A DNA stretch of 64,000 bases from an uncultured Bryobacteraceae bacterium (GTDB lineage: Bacteria > Acidobacteriota > Terriglobia > Bryobacterales > Bryobacteraceae). Below the pieces are notes generated by a model. That model had not been told where the DNA came from and ran no database searches. It saw only the letters and a list, made by a program, of their open reading frames with translations. The stretch spans positions 186,001 through 250,000 of the forward strand of contig CALJAM010000011.1 of assembly GCA_938027685.1 (NCBI GenBank), read 5' to 3'. Every line of letters starts with the position of its first letter. Position 1 is the stretch's first letter. Of this stretch, positions 53,847 to 63,300 are shown one piece after another. A program made the translations under genes and the position numbers.

Positions 53847-54011
53847 TCAGGACTTGGGGGTCTCTTCCTTCTTCTCTTCGGTCTTCTTCCTCGTCTTCTT
53901 CTTCTTTTCCTCCTGCTTCTGCTCCTGCTTTTGCTCCTGTACGGTCGACGGCTGTGCGAAGGCCGAGACAGTCAGCGCACCGGCAATGAGCGCAACGATC
54001 AGCTTTTTCAT
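53847..54011 (-). CDS. Small secreted Lys/Glu-rich protein
   Basis: 54 residues. MKKLIVALIAGALTVSAFAQ is a textbook signal peptide with an AFA-Q cleavage site. The mature 35 residues are almost only Lys, Glu, Gln, Thr and Arg (PSTVQEQKQEQKQEEKKKK onward), with no Cys or aromatic residue. AAGGAGG lies 7 nt before the ATG, a strong ribosome-binding site, so expression is credible. The mature peptide is probably a disordered, charged periplasmic polypeptide; acid- or metal-stress peptides and cell-wall-binding peptides are possible. The gene converges with the YbjN-like gene, with the 29-bp repeats in between. Confidence 0.8.
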   Translation of the reverse strand: MKKLIVALIAGALTVSAFAQPSTVQEQKQEQKQEEKKKKTRKKTEEKKEETPKS

Positions 54012-54152
54012 CCGTTAGCCTCCTTCCAGGATTTCCAGTGGATCAGCGGATCCATCTTCAGCTTGGCATGGCCTGGCATGCCGGGCTATCGCCCCGGGAG
54101 GCTAAGCTTGCGCACCTCGGCAGGTGATGGCCCAGCGTGGGACGCCTCTGGG

Positions 54153-54178
54153 GCAGGGGGGTTGGATTTAGCCCCTGC
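54153..54178 (+). promoter_or_regulatory. 7-bp inverted repeat upstream of the histidine kinase
   Basis: GCAGGGG (54153-54159) pairs with CCCCTGC (54172-54178) around a 12-nt loop, ending 50 nt before the kinase start. It could be an operator or a leader hairpin. The rest of the 217 bp spacer (54012-54228) contains two TGGCATG direct repeats and the palindrome GGCATGCC near 54073-54080, but no recognisable riboswitch. Confidence 0.3.
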
Positions 54179-54228
54179 GGGGGATGTTGCCTGCGTGCCG
54201 TTCGGGGCAAAATGAGTAATGAGAAGCC

Positions 54229-55563
54229 GTGCGATTGTTGAGCGGGGAGGTCACGCCGAGAACCATCTTCCGCCTTTTACTGGCGGGTTTTCTGCTGGTG
54301 ATCGCGCTGCTGGTGACGGCCGGCTTCGTCGCCGTCGAGAACATCCGATCGATTCGCGACAGCGCACGGCAATTGGCCGGCCAGGAGCTGGTGGCCACGA
54401 GGCTTTTGGAGGACGTGCAGTGGGAGCAGGCGGCCCTGAGCGCGATCTTCCACAAGTTGTCGCGCGGTCCGGAACTGGTGGATCGCGAGAAAATCCTCGC
54501 CGAGCTGGACGAGGCCGACGATCGACTCGAGGAGATCAGCGCCACGGTGGCTGGGACGCCCGAAGAGCCGCTCTGGAATCAGCTGAAGCAGGCCTCCAAC
54601 TCCTTCTCGGCCGAAGCACGAAGGCTACTCAGTCAGGAATCTCCCTCCACATTACTGTCGCGCGATCTTTTCCGACGCCACGAAGAAGCGCTCTCGTTGG
54701 TGGCGCGTCTGGCTTCGGCCAGCTACGCGAAGGCGGCAGCCGCCAAGCGGCAGATCGAGGAGCAGTCGCGCCGGCTGCTGTTGAACTCCATGACGCTGCT
54801 CGGCAGCTCGGTCTTGCTGGCTCTGGGATGCGCGTTGCTGACCGTGCGGCTGGCGACCAATATGCTGCACAAGCTGGAGGCGCAGGCCAGCGAGCTCAGC
54901 CGCGTCTCCTGGCATATGCTCGAGAGCCAAGAGACCGCGGCCCGGCGCTTCTCGCACGAGCTGCATGACGAGCTCGGCCAGTCGCTGACCGCCGTGAAAG
55001 CGAACTTGCTGGCGATGCGAACGCAGCAAGGGGCGAACGGCCGGGTCGAGGATTGCGTAGCGGCCGTGGACCGGGCCATCCAGAACGTGCGGGAGCTTTC
55101 CCAACTGCTGCACCCGACGATCCTGGACGATTTCGGGCTCGATGCGGGCCTGCGCTGGCTGGCTGAGGGGTTCATGCAGCGCACGGGCATCGAAGTCGAG
55201 TACAAGTCCGATTTTCAGGGTCGCCTTCCCGAGGAGACCGAAACCCATCTGTTCCGTATCTGCCAGGAAGCTCTAACCAACGTCGCGCGGCATTCCGGAG
55301 CGACACGGGTGAAAATCGAGCTGCGGCGCACAGGCTCGGAGGTCCGCGTGATTGTGGCGGACAACGGCCGCGGCCTGCCGCCGGACGGATCGGTACTGCG
55401 GGAGGGACTCGGCCTAATCGGCATGCGTGCGCGAGCGCGAAATGCCGGGGGCGAAGTGCGTTTCACGAATCAGCCGGGCGGAGGCCTGTGCATCGAGGTC
55501 AGGATCCCCGTCAGGGACGTGCCGCATGACGAAAAAGAAGATACGGGTGCTGCTCGCCGATGA
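54229..55563 (+). CDS. NarL-type sensor histidine kinase
   Basis: Membrane sensor kinase of the HisKA_3 group, 444 residues. A first membrane helix near 14-36 (RLLLAGFLLVIALLVTAGF), a helical periplasmic sensor region of about 145 residues resembling a four-helix bundle, and a second helix near 184-206 are followed by the dimerisation helix FSHELHDELGQSLTAVKANL with the phospho-His near 246. The ATPase domain has EALTNVARHSGATRV (N box), VADNGRGLP and GLGLIGMRARA. The GTG start is tentative; TTG codons at 54235 and 54238 are alternatives. Its 3' end overlaps the response regulator by 38 nt. The signal sensed is unknown. Confidence 0.92.
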   Translation: MRLLSGEVTPRTIFRLLLAGFLLVIALLVTAGFVAVENIRSIRDSARQLAGQELVATRLLEDVQWEQAALSAIFHKLSRGPELVDREKILAELDEADDRLEEISATVAGTPEEPLWNQLKQASNSFSAEARRLLSQESPSTLLSRDLFRRHEEALSLVARLASASYAKAAAAKRQIEEQSRRLLLNSMTLLGSSVLLALGCALLTVRLATNMLHKLEAQASELSRVSWHMLESQETAARRFSHELHDELGQSLTAVKANLLAMRTQQGANGRVEDCVAAVDRAIQNVRELSQLLHPTILDDFGLDAGLRWLAEGFMQRTGIEVEYKSDFQGRLPEETETHLFRICQEALTNVARHSGATRVKIELRRTGSEVRVIVADNGRGLPPDGSVLREGLGLIGMRARARNAGGEVRFTNQPGGGLCIEVRIPVRDVPHDEKEDTGAARR

Positions 55564-56167
55564 CCACGCTCTGGTACGGCAGGGTTTCCGGCTGATCCTG
55601 TCGGCGCAGCCCGATATCGAAATCGTGGGCGAGGCCGGCACCGGTCGCCAGACGCTCGAGCTGGCGGAGAAGCTGCGGCCGGATGTCGTGGTCATGGACG
55701 TCGCCATGCCGGAAATGAATGGCATTGAAGCGACGCGACGGCTTGCCGGGCTGGCGCCGCGGACGCGCGTACTCGCCCTGAGCATGCACAAGGATTCGGT
55801 CTACGTGCGCGAGATCCTGCGGGCCGGGGCCAGGGGATACCTCCTCAAAGACGCGATTGATCGGGATCTGGTGGCTGCGGTGCGCGCGGTCGCAGCGGGC
55901 GAGGGCTACCTCAGCCCGGCGGTTTCCGAAGCCGTGCTCAGCGACTACCGGCGTCACGTCAGCGATCCGCTCGATCTGCTGACCAGCCGGGAACGCGAGG
56001 TTCTGCAACTCATAGCGGAAGGCAAGACGAACAAGGAAATCGCCTCCATTCTCAACCTGAGCGTCTACACCGTGGACGCCCACCGCGGCCGCATCATGGA
56101 GAAGCTGAACGTGCACACCGTCAGCGAACTGGTACGTTTCGCGGTGCGCGCCGGCCTGGTGGACTGA
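55526..56167 (+). CDS. NarL/FixJ-type response regulator
   Basis: 213 residues with a receiver domain (IRVLLADDHALVRQGFRLIL; phospho-acceptor D58 in VVVMDVAMPEMNG; LALSMHKDSVYVREILRAGA; KDAIDRDLVAAVRAV). A C-terminal LuxR-type helix-turn-helix follows (LTSREREVLQLIAEGKTNKE, VDAHRGRIMEKLNVHTVSEL). The ATG at 55526 lies inside the kinase gene, whose stop is 38 nt later, so the pair is translationally coupled. It is the cognate transcription factor of that kinase; its targets are not evident. Confidence 0.95.
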   Translation: MTKKKIRVLLADDHALVRQGFRLILSAQPDIEIVGEAGTGRQTLELAEKLRPDVVVMDVAMPEMNGIEATRRLAGLAPRTRVLALSMHKDSVYVREILRAGARGYLLKDAIDRDLVAAVRAVAAGEGYLSPAVSEAVLSDYRRHVSDPLDLLTSREREVLQLIAEGKTNKEIASILNLSVYTVDAHRGRIMEKLNVHTVSELVRFAVRAGLVD

Positions 56168-56229
56168 GACCGCAGGCTCGCCGGAAACCCAGGTTCCCAT
56201 TACAGCGGTGGCGTCGGGCTGCCGATCTG

Positions 56230-56235
56230 TATAAG
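56230..56235 (+). promoter_or_regulatory. Candidate -10 element (TATAAG) before the degenerate GGDEF gene
   Basis: TATAAG ends 19 nt before the ATG at 56255. AGGGG directly after it is the only Shine-Dalgarno-like sequence and would lie upstream of the predicted start, so a short leader is implied. No -35 is seen. Confidence 0.35.
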
Positions 56236-56254
56236 GGGCCGATCGGGCGACGCC

Positions 56255-57271
56255 ATGTTTATCAGTCTGAAACGCTACCTCAGCGGCGCCGACCATGAGC
56301 TGGCCGAATCGTTTCAGCGCATGACGCTGCTGCTGCTCGAAGCCATCCGTCTGCACGCCGTCGTGGGCGAGCCGGATGAACACCAGCGCTTCCAGCAGGA
56401 CATCGCCAAGCTCGAGAATAAGCTCCAGGAGGATTTCTCGCCGCAGCAGGTTCTGGTGGTAGCCGGAGCCGTAGCCAAGGCCCTGGAAAACTACAACCAG
56501 CGGACCACCCGCTTCATCCGAATGCAAAGCGCGGAATTGCAGGGCATGCTGGCGATGCTCACCGAGACGGTTGCCGCCATCTCGGCCGGTTCCGAGCGCA
56601 CCGTCACACGGCTGCAAACCATCGAAAGACAACTGGAGCGGGCCTCGATGCTGGAGGATATCCGCTCGCTGAAGGCCAAGCTTTCGGAATGCCTGGTGGC
56701 GATACGCGAGGAGGCCCGTCAGCAGCGGGAGGAAACAGCACGAACGATTGCCGAGCTGCGGAATGAGATCAAGCGCGCCCGGGAGCGACAGAGCCCGGCG
56801 GCGCCGGTTAACCGAACGCCTGTGCCCGAAAGCATGAGCCGCGCAGAAGCCGAGCAGGCCCTGGCGCGGGCGATCGAGTACAGAGAGCACGCATACGCCG
56901 CAATCTTCGTGCTCGAGCGTTTCGATCTGATCAGCGGCCGCTTCGGGCCCAACGCCGCCGAACAACTAGCCCGCTTCTACCGCCACCATCTCACGCAAGG
57001 CATGCTTTCCTCCGGTCCGGTTTACCGATGGAACCAAGCCACCTTCCTGCTGGTGATGGACCGAGCCGGATCGCTCGAAGATGTACGTGCGGAAGTCCAG
57101 AGAATCGCATCGGTGCGGCTGGAGTGGACCCTTCAGATAGGCACGCGCACCGTCCTGTTACCGGTGAGCAGCCGCTGGGCGGTGATTCCCGTATTTCAGT
57201 TCCCTTCGCTGCGCCTTCTGATTCAGGAGATCGAGGCGATTTCCGCCGCCACGACGCCGGCGGGCGCCTAG
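56255..57271 (+). CDS. Coiled-coil protein with degenerate GGDEF-like domain
   Basis: 338 residues. The N-terminal 110 residues are helical (HELAESFQRMTLLLLEAIRL). A coiled coil covers about 110-190 (RLQTIERQLERASMLEDIRS, REEARQQREETARTIAELRN). The last 140 residues follow the diguanylate-cyclase fold: AAIFVLERFDLISGRFGPNA, AEQLARFYRHHLTQGM, then VYRWNQATFLLVMDRAG in the place of VaRxGGDEF. The signature GGDEF is therefore lost (WNQATF) and catalysis is unlikely; it may bind a nucleotide or serve as a scaffold. The gene starts 87 nt after the response regulator. Confidence 0.7.
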   Translation: MFISLKRYLSGADHELAESFQRMTLLLLEAIRLHAVVGEPDEHQRFQQDIAKLENKLQEDFSPQQVLVVAGAVAKALENYNQRTTRFIRMQSAELQGMLAMLTETVAAISAGSERTVTRLQTIERQLERASMLEDIRSLKAKLSECLVAIREEARQQREETARTIAELRNEIKRARERQSPAAPVNRTPVPESMSRAEAEQALARAIEYREHAYAAIFVLERFDLISGRFGPNAAEQLARFYRHHLTQGMLSSGPVYRWNQATFLLVMDRAGSLEDVRAEVQRIASVRLEWTLQIGTRTVLLPVSSRWAVIPVFQFPSLRLLIQEIEAISAATTPAGA

Positions 57272-57327
57272 CGCCCGTGTGCCCCGACGGCGTGGCCCTC
57301 CAGCTTGCCTCGAACGGCAGCCCGTCC

Positions 57328-57867
57328 TTAGCCCGGCTGCGTCCGGGGCTCGCCGAGCCTTGTCAGATTCAGGCCGAAGCGCTGTGCCTGGGCTGCGAGG
57401 GCCGGGAAGAGACGGCGGTAGGTCGTGGCGAGATCTTCGGGCAGCACCCGCGTCTCGCCGATGGTGGTCAGGAAGTTGGAATCCGCCGGCCAGCGCGGCA
57501 GTACATGCATGTGGATGTGGCCTGCCACACCGGCTCCCGCGCACTCGCCGATGTTCATGCCTACGTTGAAGCCCTTAGGCCGGTACACTTCACCCAACGC
57601 CGCCTCGGCCACCTGCGCGAGTCGGATCATTTCCTCGAGCGTCTCGGCGGAGGCTTCCGCGAGCGTGGCTACGTGCCGGTAAGGCGCAATCATGAGGTGG
57701 CCTGTCGTATAGGGAAACAGATTGAGCAGGACGAAGTTGTGAAGCGCGCGCGCCAACACCAGGTTTTCGACGTCGTTCTTCTGAGCCGCCTTGAGGCAGA
57801 AGATACACTCGCGCGGCGCCTCACGGCTGACATACTGATAGCGCCAGGGGCTCCAAAGGTAATCCAT
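57328..57867 (-). CDS. HIT family protein (Ap4A phosphorylase-like)
   Basis: Histidine-triad nucleotide hydrolase/transferase of 179 residues. The active-site triad is GHIHMHVLPRW (H117, H119, H121), preceded by NIGECAGAGVAGH. ECIFC (C21, C24) supplies zinc ligands. MDYLWSPWRYQYV at the start and PADSNFLTTIGETRVLPE after the triad match the mycobacterial Ap4A phosphorylase (Rv2613c) group, which phosphorolyses diadenosine tetraphosphate. The gene is the last of the rpsA-IHF/HU-HIT series on the minus strand, 36 nt after the HU-like gene. Confidence 0.9.
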   Translation of the reverse strand: MDYLWSPWRYQYVSREAPRECIFCLKAAQKNDVENLVLARALHNFVLLNLFPYTTGHLMIAPYRHVATLAEASAETLEEMIRLAQVAEAALGEVYRPKGFNVGMNIGECAGAGVAGHIHMHVLPRWPADSNFLTTIGETRVLPEDLATTYRRLFPALAAQAQRFGLNLTRLGEPRTQPG

Positions 57868-57903
57868 GGTGCTGCATGGAGTGCGCCGGGACGGCGGAAT
57901 CTC

Positions 57904-58212
57904 TCAGGACGCGGCCGGAGATTCGCCGGTCGGGCCGGGTCCGTTGACCAGCTCCTTAAGCTCTTTGCTGGGCTTGAAATAGGGAATACGCTTGGCCGGC
58001 ACTTCCACGCGCGCGCCGGTTTTCGGGTTGCGGCCGATACGCGCTTGCCGCTGGCGGGTGCGGAAGCTGCCGAAGCCCCGGATTTCAATCTTCTCGCCTG
58101 CCCGCAAGGCCTGCACGATGCTCTTGAAAATGGTGTCAACGATGACTTCGGAGTCCCTGCGGTTCATTTCCACGACCCGCGAGACCTCTTCGACCAGTTC
58201 CGCTTTCGTCAT
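57904..58212 (-). CDS. HU/IHF family DNA-binding protein
   Basis: Nucleoid protein of 102 residues that bends DNA as a dimer. MTKAELVEEVSRVVEMNRRD forms the helical N-terminus. IEIRGFGSFRTRQRQARIGR and NPKTGARVEVPAKRIPYFKP form the DNA-binding beta arm with the NPKTG tip and the intercalating Pro. The ATG at 58212 is chosen because it starts the family sequence; 14 upstream codons in frame have no similarity. A short PGPTGESPAAS tail is unusual. IHF-alpha versus HU cannot be decided. It lies 90 nt downstream of rpsA. Confidence 0.93.
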   Translation of the reverse strand: MTKAELVEEVSRVVEMNRRDSEVIVDTIFKSIVQALRAGEKIEIRGFGSFRTRQRQARIGRNPKTGARVEVPAKRIPYFKPSKELKELVNGPGPTGESPAAS

Positions 58213-58302
58213 AGCTCGATTATCCTCTCTCACCCGCTGATCCAGAACACCCACGTCGGCGAACCGGGCAGCCCGCCGCGCTGACGCGAGCCGGGTCGCC
58301 GA

Positions 58303-60033
58303 TCACCGTGCTTCGCCTTGAGTCTTCAGGTTCATGACCTCTTCGATCGTCATGGTTGCGCTAGCCGCCTGCCGCTGGTACTCGATCAGGCGACTGCGCT
58401 CTTCATCGGCGTGAAGGGCGCGGATGCTCAAGCCGATGCGTTTTTCGGTTTCGCTCATTCGAATGATCTTGAAATCATACTCGCGGCCGATTTCGAGCGG
58501 CGGCTCGCCCTTGGGGCGCTGGCTCGCCCCGGGGATTTCAGAATTGTGGCAGAGCCCCTCGACGCCTTCTGCCAGCTCCACGAAGACGCCGAAGTTGGCG
58601 GCGCGGCTGACGCGTCCGCGCACCACGTCACCGACCTGGTGAGAGCGGAAGAACGTCTCCCAAGCGTCGGGCTGCAACTGCTTGATGCCCAGGGAAAGGC
58701 GCCTGGCGGCTCCGTCGATGTGCAGGACTACGGCCCGTACGGTCTGACCCTTCTTGAGAACCTCCGAGGGATGTTTGACGCGCTTGCTCCAAGTCAGGTC
58801 GGAGATGTGCACCAACCCGTCGATGCCTTCCTCGATCTCGACGAAGGCGCCGAAGTCGGTCAGCTTACGAACCCGGCCCTCCACCACGGACCCGACACTG
58901 TAACGCTGCTCGACGGTCGTCCACGGATCCGGCTCCAGTTGTTTGATGCCGAGCGAGATCCTTCTTTCGGCGGGCTGCACGGAGAGAACGACGGCTTGCA
59001 CTTGGTCGCCCACCTTGACCACTTTCGAGGGGTGCTTGAGTCGGCGGGACCAGGTCATCTCGGTGATGTGAATCAATCCCTCGATGCCCGGCTCCAGCTC
59101 CACGAAGGCGCCGTAATCGGTGATGCTGACGACTCGGCCGAGCACGCGCGATCCCACCGGATATCGTTCGGCAGCGGTCTCCCAAGGATCTGGCAGCAAT
59201 TGCTTTAGGCCCAAAGAGACCCTTTCCTTTTCGCGGTCGACCTTGAGAACCTTGACGGTGATCTCATCGCCGACATTCAGCACTTCGGAAGGATGGTTGA
59301 CACGCCCGTAGGAGATGTCGCTGACGTGCAGCAGCCCGTCAAGGCCTCCCAGGTCCACGAAGGCGCCGTAATCGGTCAGGCTCTTGACGACGCCCGTAAC
59401 CAGAGCGCCTTCTTCCAGGGCCTCGAGAATGGCCGCCTTGCGCGCGTTCATCTCCTCCTCGACGGCCAGCTTCCGCGAGACCACCACATTGCCACGCTTG
59501 CGGTTGAGCTTCAAGATGCGGACGGGAACGTACTGGCCGATATAGATTTCGGGGTTCGGGACAGGCCGGACGTCGATTTGGGAAGCGGGCATAAAGGCTT
59601 TCACGCCCACGTCAACCGTGAGACCGCCTTTGGTGCGGCCGAGCACGAGCGCGTTGACCAGCAGGCGCTCGCGATAGGCTTTTTCGAGATTCTCCCACGC
59701 GCGCAGCCGGACGGCTTTCTCATGCGAGAGCAGGATGTAGCCGTCCACCTCGACCCCGCCGCGGTCCACCATGACGTCCACGGTGTCGCCGGGCTGGACC
59801 GCGATCTTGCCGTCGGGTTGAATGAATTGTTCGATGGGGACGAGGCCTTCGATCTTGTAGCCGAAATCGACGATCACTTCCTTGTCGGTAACTTTCAAGA
59901 CGCGCCCTTCGAAGATCTCACCCTGGGCCGGCGGGGCGAAATGACCGTAGTCCTCGAGGAGTTCCTCGTAGTCCTCCTCCCCGCCAGGCGGCATTTGCGG
60001 CCTGGGGCGTACCTCATCCTGCTCGCGCGCCAT
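58303..60033 (-). CDS. rpsA: 30S ribosomal protein S1
   Basis: Binds mRNA on the 30S subunit and helps unfold it for initiation. The 576-residue protein consists of six S1 (OB-fold) domains; the first two are less conserved (GEIFEGRVLKVTDKEVIVDF). Domains 3-6 show the repeat pattern G-x-V-x(n)-YGAFV-x-L-x-GL-H-(I/V)-S/T, e.g. LTDYGAFVDLGGLDGLLHVS and LTDFGAFVEIEEGIDGLVHI. A charged stretch (QDEVRPRPQMPPGGEEDYEE) precedes domain 1. The ATG at 60033 follows GGAG; the open frame extends 147 nt into the leader. A clear promoter lies at 60207-60236. Confidence 0.95.
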   Translation of the reverse strand: MAREQDEVRPRPQMPPGGEEDYEELLEDYGHFAPPAQGEIFEGRVLKVTDKEVIVDFGYKIEGLVPIEQFIQPDGKIAVQPGDTVDVMVDRGGVEVDGYILLSHEKAVRLRAWENLEKAYRERLLVNALVLGRTKGGLTVDVGVKAFMPASQIDVRPVPNPEIYIGQYVPVRILKLNRKRGNVVVSRKLAVEEEMNARKAAILEALEEGALVTGVVKSLTDYGAFVDLGGLDGLLHVSDISYGRVNHPSEVLNVGDEITVKVLKVDREKERVSLGLKQLLPDPWETAAERYPVGSRVLGRVVSITDYGAFVELEPGIEGLIHITEMTWSRRLKHPSKVVKVGDQVQAVVLSVQPAERRISLGIKQLEPDPWTTVEQRYSVGSVVEGRVRKLTDFGAFVEIEEGIDGLVHISDLTWSKRVKHPSEVLKKGQTVRAVVLHIDGAARRLSLGIKQLQPDAWETFFRSHQVGDVVRGRVSRAANFGVFVELAEGVEGLCHNSEIPGASQRPKGEPPLEIGREYDFKIIRMSETEKRIGLSIRALHADEERSRLIEYQRQAASATMTIEEVMNLKTQGEAR

Positions 60034-60206
60034 CGAAAGTTCTCCGCCGGAAGCCTGCGGCCTGTCGGGCTGGGCCGGGCTGCCCCCGTCCGGACACGCC
60101 GACACGGACCAGCTTAGCGCGATCTGGAGCGCCCTTTCCGGAGGATAACCCGCTTGCGCAACCGTAGCCCTGAAAGACAAGCCGTTGATGGAGCAATACT
60201 TCCCAA

Positions 60207-60236
60207 ATCTTAGGCCGGGCCGGCGCCCGTTGTCAA
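60207..60236 (-). promoter_or_regulatory. Sigma-70 promoter of rpsA
   Basis: On the minus strand a perfect TTGACA (60231-60236) is followed after 18 nt by TAAGAT (60207-60212). The predicted start near 60200 leaves a leader of about 165 nt before the rpsA ATG. The leader contains a TCCTCC stretch that could pair with the ribosome-binding site, so translational autoregulation of S1 is possible. Confidence 0.7.
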
Positions 60237-60243
60237 CCGCGCC

Positions 60244-60265
60244 CCGGGTCCGCCCCGGGACCCGG
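60244..60265 (-). terminator. Possible terminator hairpin after TonB receptor 4
   Basis: CCGGGTCC (60244-60251) and GGACCCGG (60258-60265) form a perfect 8-bp stem with a 6-nt loop, 46 nt after the receptor's stop and just upstream of the rpsA promoter. No T tract follows, so if it stops transcription it does so as a U-less hairpin. Confidence 0.35.
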
Positions 60266-60310
60266 AACCGGTCGGCCGGCCTGTCGTGCTTCGACTGCGA
60301 CGGGCTCAGC

Positions 60311-63300
60311 TCAGAAGCGGTAGTAGGCCCCGAACTGAATCAATCGCCGCCCGAAGAAGGTGCTGGTGATGCGTCCGAAAGTGGTCGAGTCGATGCTTTG
60401 ATCGCCCACGAACCAGGTCGGGTGATTGAAGATGTTGGTGGACTCCATGCGGATCTCGAGCGACTGCTTCTCGGTGATCCGCGTGTTCTTCTGGATGCCG
60501 AAATCCAAGTTCGATGCCCAGGGCCCGCTGAACATGCGGCGCTGTAGAGTTCCCAGCGTGCCGGGCAGCGGATGGAAGAACACCTGTCCTTGGAATGGGG
60601 CGCTGCCATCGGGAGCTACGGCGCGGCCGTCGGGGCCGATGGCAGACGCGGCCACGAAGTAGGGCCCGACGCCCGTCATGCGCAGCTTCAACAGGTTGTC
60701 GAGCTCCGATTTTGTGGCCAGCGCCACTGCGGTATTGGTGCCCGCGGAACGGGCGGCACGGTTCAGCGTTCCTCGTCCGGAGAGGATCGAAAAGGGCGTC
60801 CCCGATTGCGAGGTCAGGAAGCCCGAAATGCTCCAGCCGCTCACCAGGCGGCCCAGTTTGCGCGGGTTGAGTCGATAACCCTCCCCGATCGGCAGGTCGT
60901 AAACCCAATTGGCCTTGATTTGGTGCGTCAGATCGTATGGCGCCCGCGCCCGTTCCAGCTTCGGGTTGTCAATGTCCAGGAAGGCTTCGAAGCGGGTCTG
61001 ACCGTCGCCCGCCGCGTCGCTCAGCACCTTCGAGTACCCGTAGTTGAATTGGAAGAACAAGCCGCGGCTGACGCGCCGCCGCACGTCCACCTGCAAAGCG
61101 TTGTAGGTGGAATTGCTGTAGTTGTTAAGCATGTTGCAACCCAGTCCGTACGGATTGCGGTAGAAATTGACGTCGCCGTTAAGGCCGTTCACCTGATAGA
61201 CGTTGGCCAACTCACCCGCCTGGCCCTGGCGGATGTAGTTTTGAACGGTGGCGTTGGTGAGCAGGCCGCCGCCGGCCAACCGCGGGAACAGGGTCAGGGG
61301 CTGGCTGCCGGGGACGTTCGGATCGTAGCGCGGATCGAAGACTCCGCGACGCGCAAGAGCCAGAAAGCCGTTGTTGCGCGCGCGTACGAAGTCATCCAAA
61401 AAGCCGTTCTCGCGGATGATCACCTGGTTGTAGTCGAAAGCGCGGAACGCCTTGGTGGCGTGGTTGCCCACATAGCGCACCTCGATCACGGCGCCCTTGA
61501 CCTCCTGCTGAATGCCAAAACTCCACTGCTGTACGTAAGGCGTACGGAGGTTGGGGTCGGGCATGCCGTAAGCGCTTTGCCGGTCCAAGGCGTAGTTGTC
61601 GGCAAAGGTCCGCGGCACCTTGAAGACCGGAACTTGAACCGCCGGCAGGCCCGTGCTTACTCGCCCGCTGAGCCCGGAAGCGGCGGAGGTGGCCGACAGT
61701 CCGGCATTGGTCGCCACGTTGTTGTCCACCGAGCGGATCGTCTCGTCGTTGACAAATCCGACCGAGTAACCCGCCCGCAGAGCCGTGCGCCCATTGCCGA
61801 AAAGATCCCAGGCCAGGCCGGCATTGGGCGCGAAGTTATTCAGGTCCCGGTTATACCAGGGGCGCCCTACCGCCTTGCCGGCGAAATCCAGCGTCGAATT
61901 CGACAGCAGCGTGACGATAGGATTGTTATCCTTCAGAACGGGCAACAGGGCTAGCGCGTCACGTTCGTCGACGCGGCTGTAGTAGTCGTAGCGCACGCCC
62001 AGGGTCAGGTTCAGCCGCCTGTGGATCTTCCAGCTGTCCTGGAAATACCAGGCATAGTTATCGAGGCTGAAGTGACGCAAGCGCGTGGCGCCGCCGACGA
62101 AGCCCGAAGTGCGGTCCTTCACATTGAACGTCTGCGAGTAGGCCGTAACATAGCCCGCCAGTGAAGCTAGCAGGAGGTTGGCGCTGGCCAGGTCTGTCGA
62201 ACTGATCCCCGGCAGTTGGGCCGTCGTCAGACCTGGGTTCCCGGTGCCCGTGCCGATCGTGTAAGTCGGCGTGATGCCGGCGTCGTTGAAGGGCGCCGTA
62301 CGAATCTGCTGCGCCTGGAAGCCGAACTGGAAGTTATGACGGCCCACGACGTAACTGGCGTTGGATTGCTGGGTGTAGGTATTCGTGTCGCGCCCCTGCG
62401 CACGGAAGGTATTCAGCGGGTTACTGTAGATCATCCCCGCCAGAATGTAGTTGCCGAACTTTTCGGTGGTGACGAACGTTCCCGGCGCCAGGTTGAAGCC
62501 GAAGCGCGTCTCGTTGGTGAAGCTGGGTGCAGGATTCCAGCGCCAGGCCAGCGAGACCAGATTCTTGGCGTCGTCGTTTTTGACCTTCGGAATCGTGGAG
62601 TAATCGTTAGCCAGGTCCGGCCGGTCGACGATGTCGCGATTCCACGCCCAGGTTCCCGTAACGGCGTGGCGGGTCGAGGGAATGTAGTCCAGCTTGAGCG
62701 TGTAGTTGTCGCGCGTGCGGTTGTTGCGGAGGAGGAAAGAGTAGCCGGCCGTGTTGCGCAGCAGGTCTTCGCTGGAATCCCCGACACGGTAGTTATTGAT
62801 CTTTTCGGGACCCGGCACCTGGTCCAACAGCCCGCGCATGACCGGGTCCGTAGAAACGCCCGCCAGCTGCAGCACGTTGGCCTTGCGGATAACCCCGGTC
62901 GCATCGCGATAGGTGAAGATGCCCTGGCGGGCATCTGCCGTAAGTATGGTGCGGTTGGCGGAACTCTGCTGACGCAGTCGGAAGGCTTCGTAGTTGGTGT
63001 AAAAAAGGAGCTTGTCCTTGACGACATAGCCTCCCAGCGAGCCGCCGGCCTGGTTCTGGTTGAGGAAGGGCCGCGGGATGCCATCGCGGTTGTTGAACCA
63101 GGTGTTGGCAGCGAGCTTGTTGTTGCGGTTGTACCAATAGAGCGAGCCTCGGAAGTTATTGCTGCCCGAGGGCACCACGAAGCTCACCTGAGCCGTGCCG
63201 CCCGGAAACATGGCGCCGGCGTTCGAGGTGACGATAGTGACCTCGGCCACCTGATCGAGCAGCAGAAGGTTGGGTAGGAAGTCCAGGGCGTTGCTCCGGA

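Noticed and set aside
54050-54180. Possible c-di-GMP-I riboswitch before the histidine kinase (GTGGGACGCCTC stretch)
   Set aside because: Only a short fragment resembles the consensus; the GGGCAAACC segment, the tetraloop receptor and the correct order of elements are missing.
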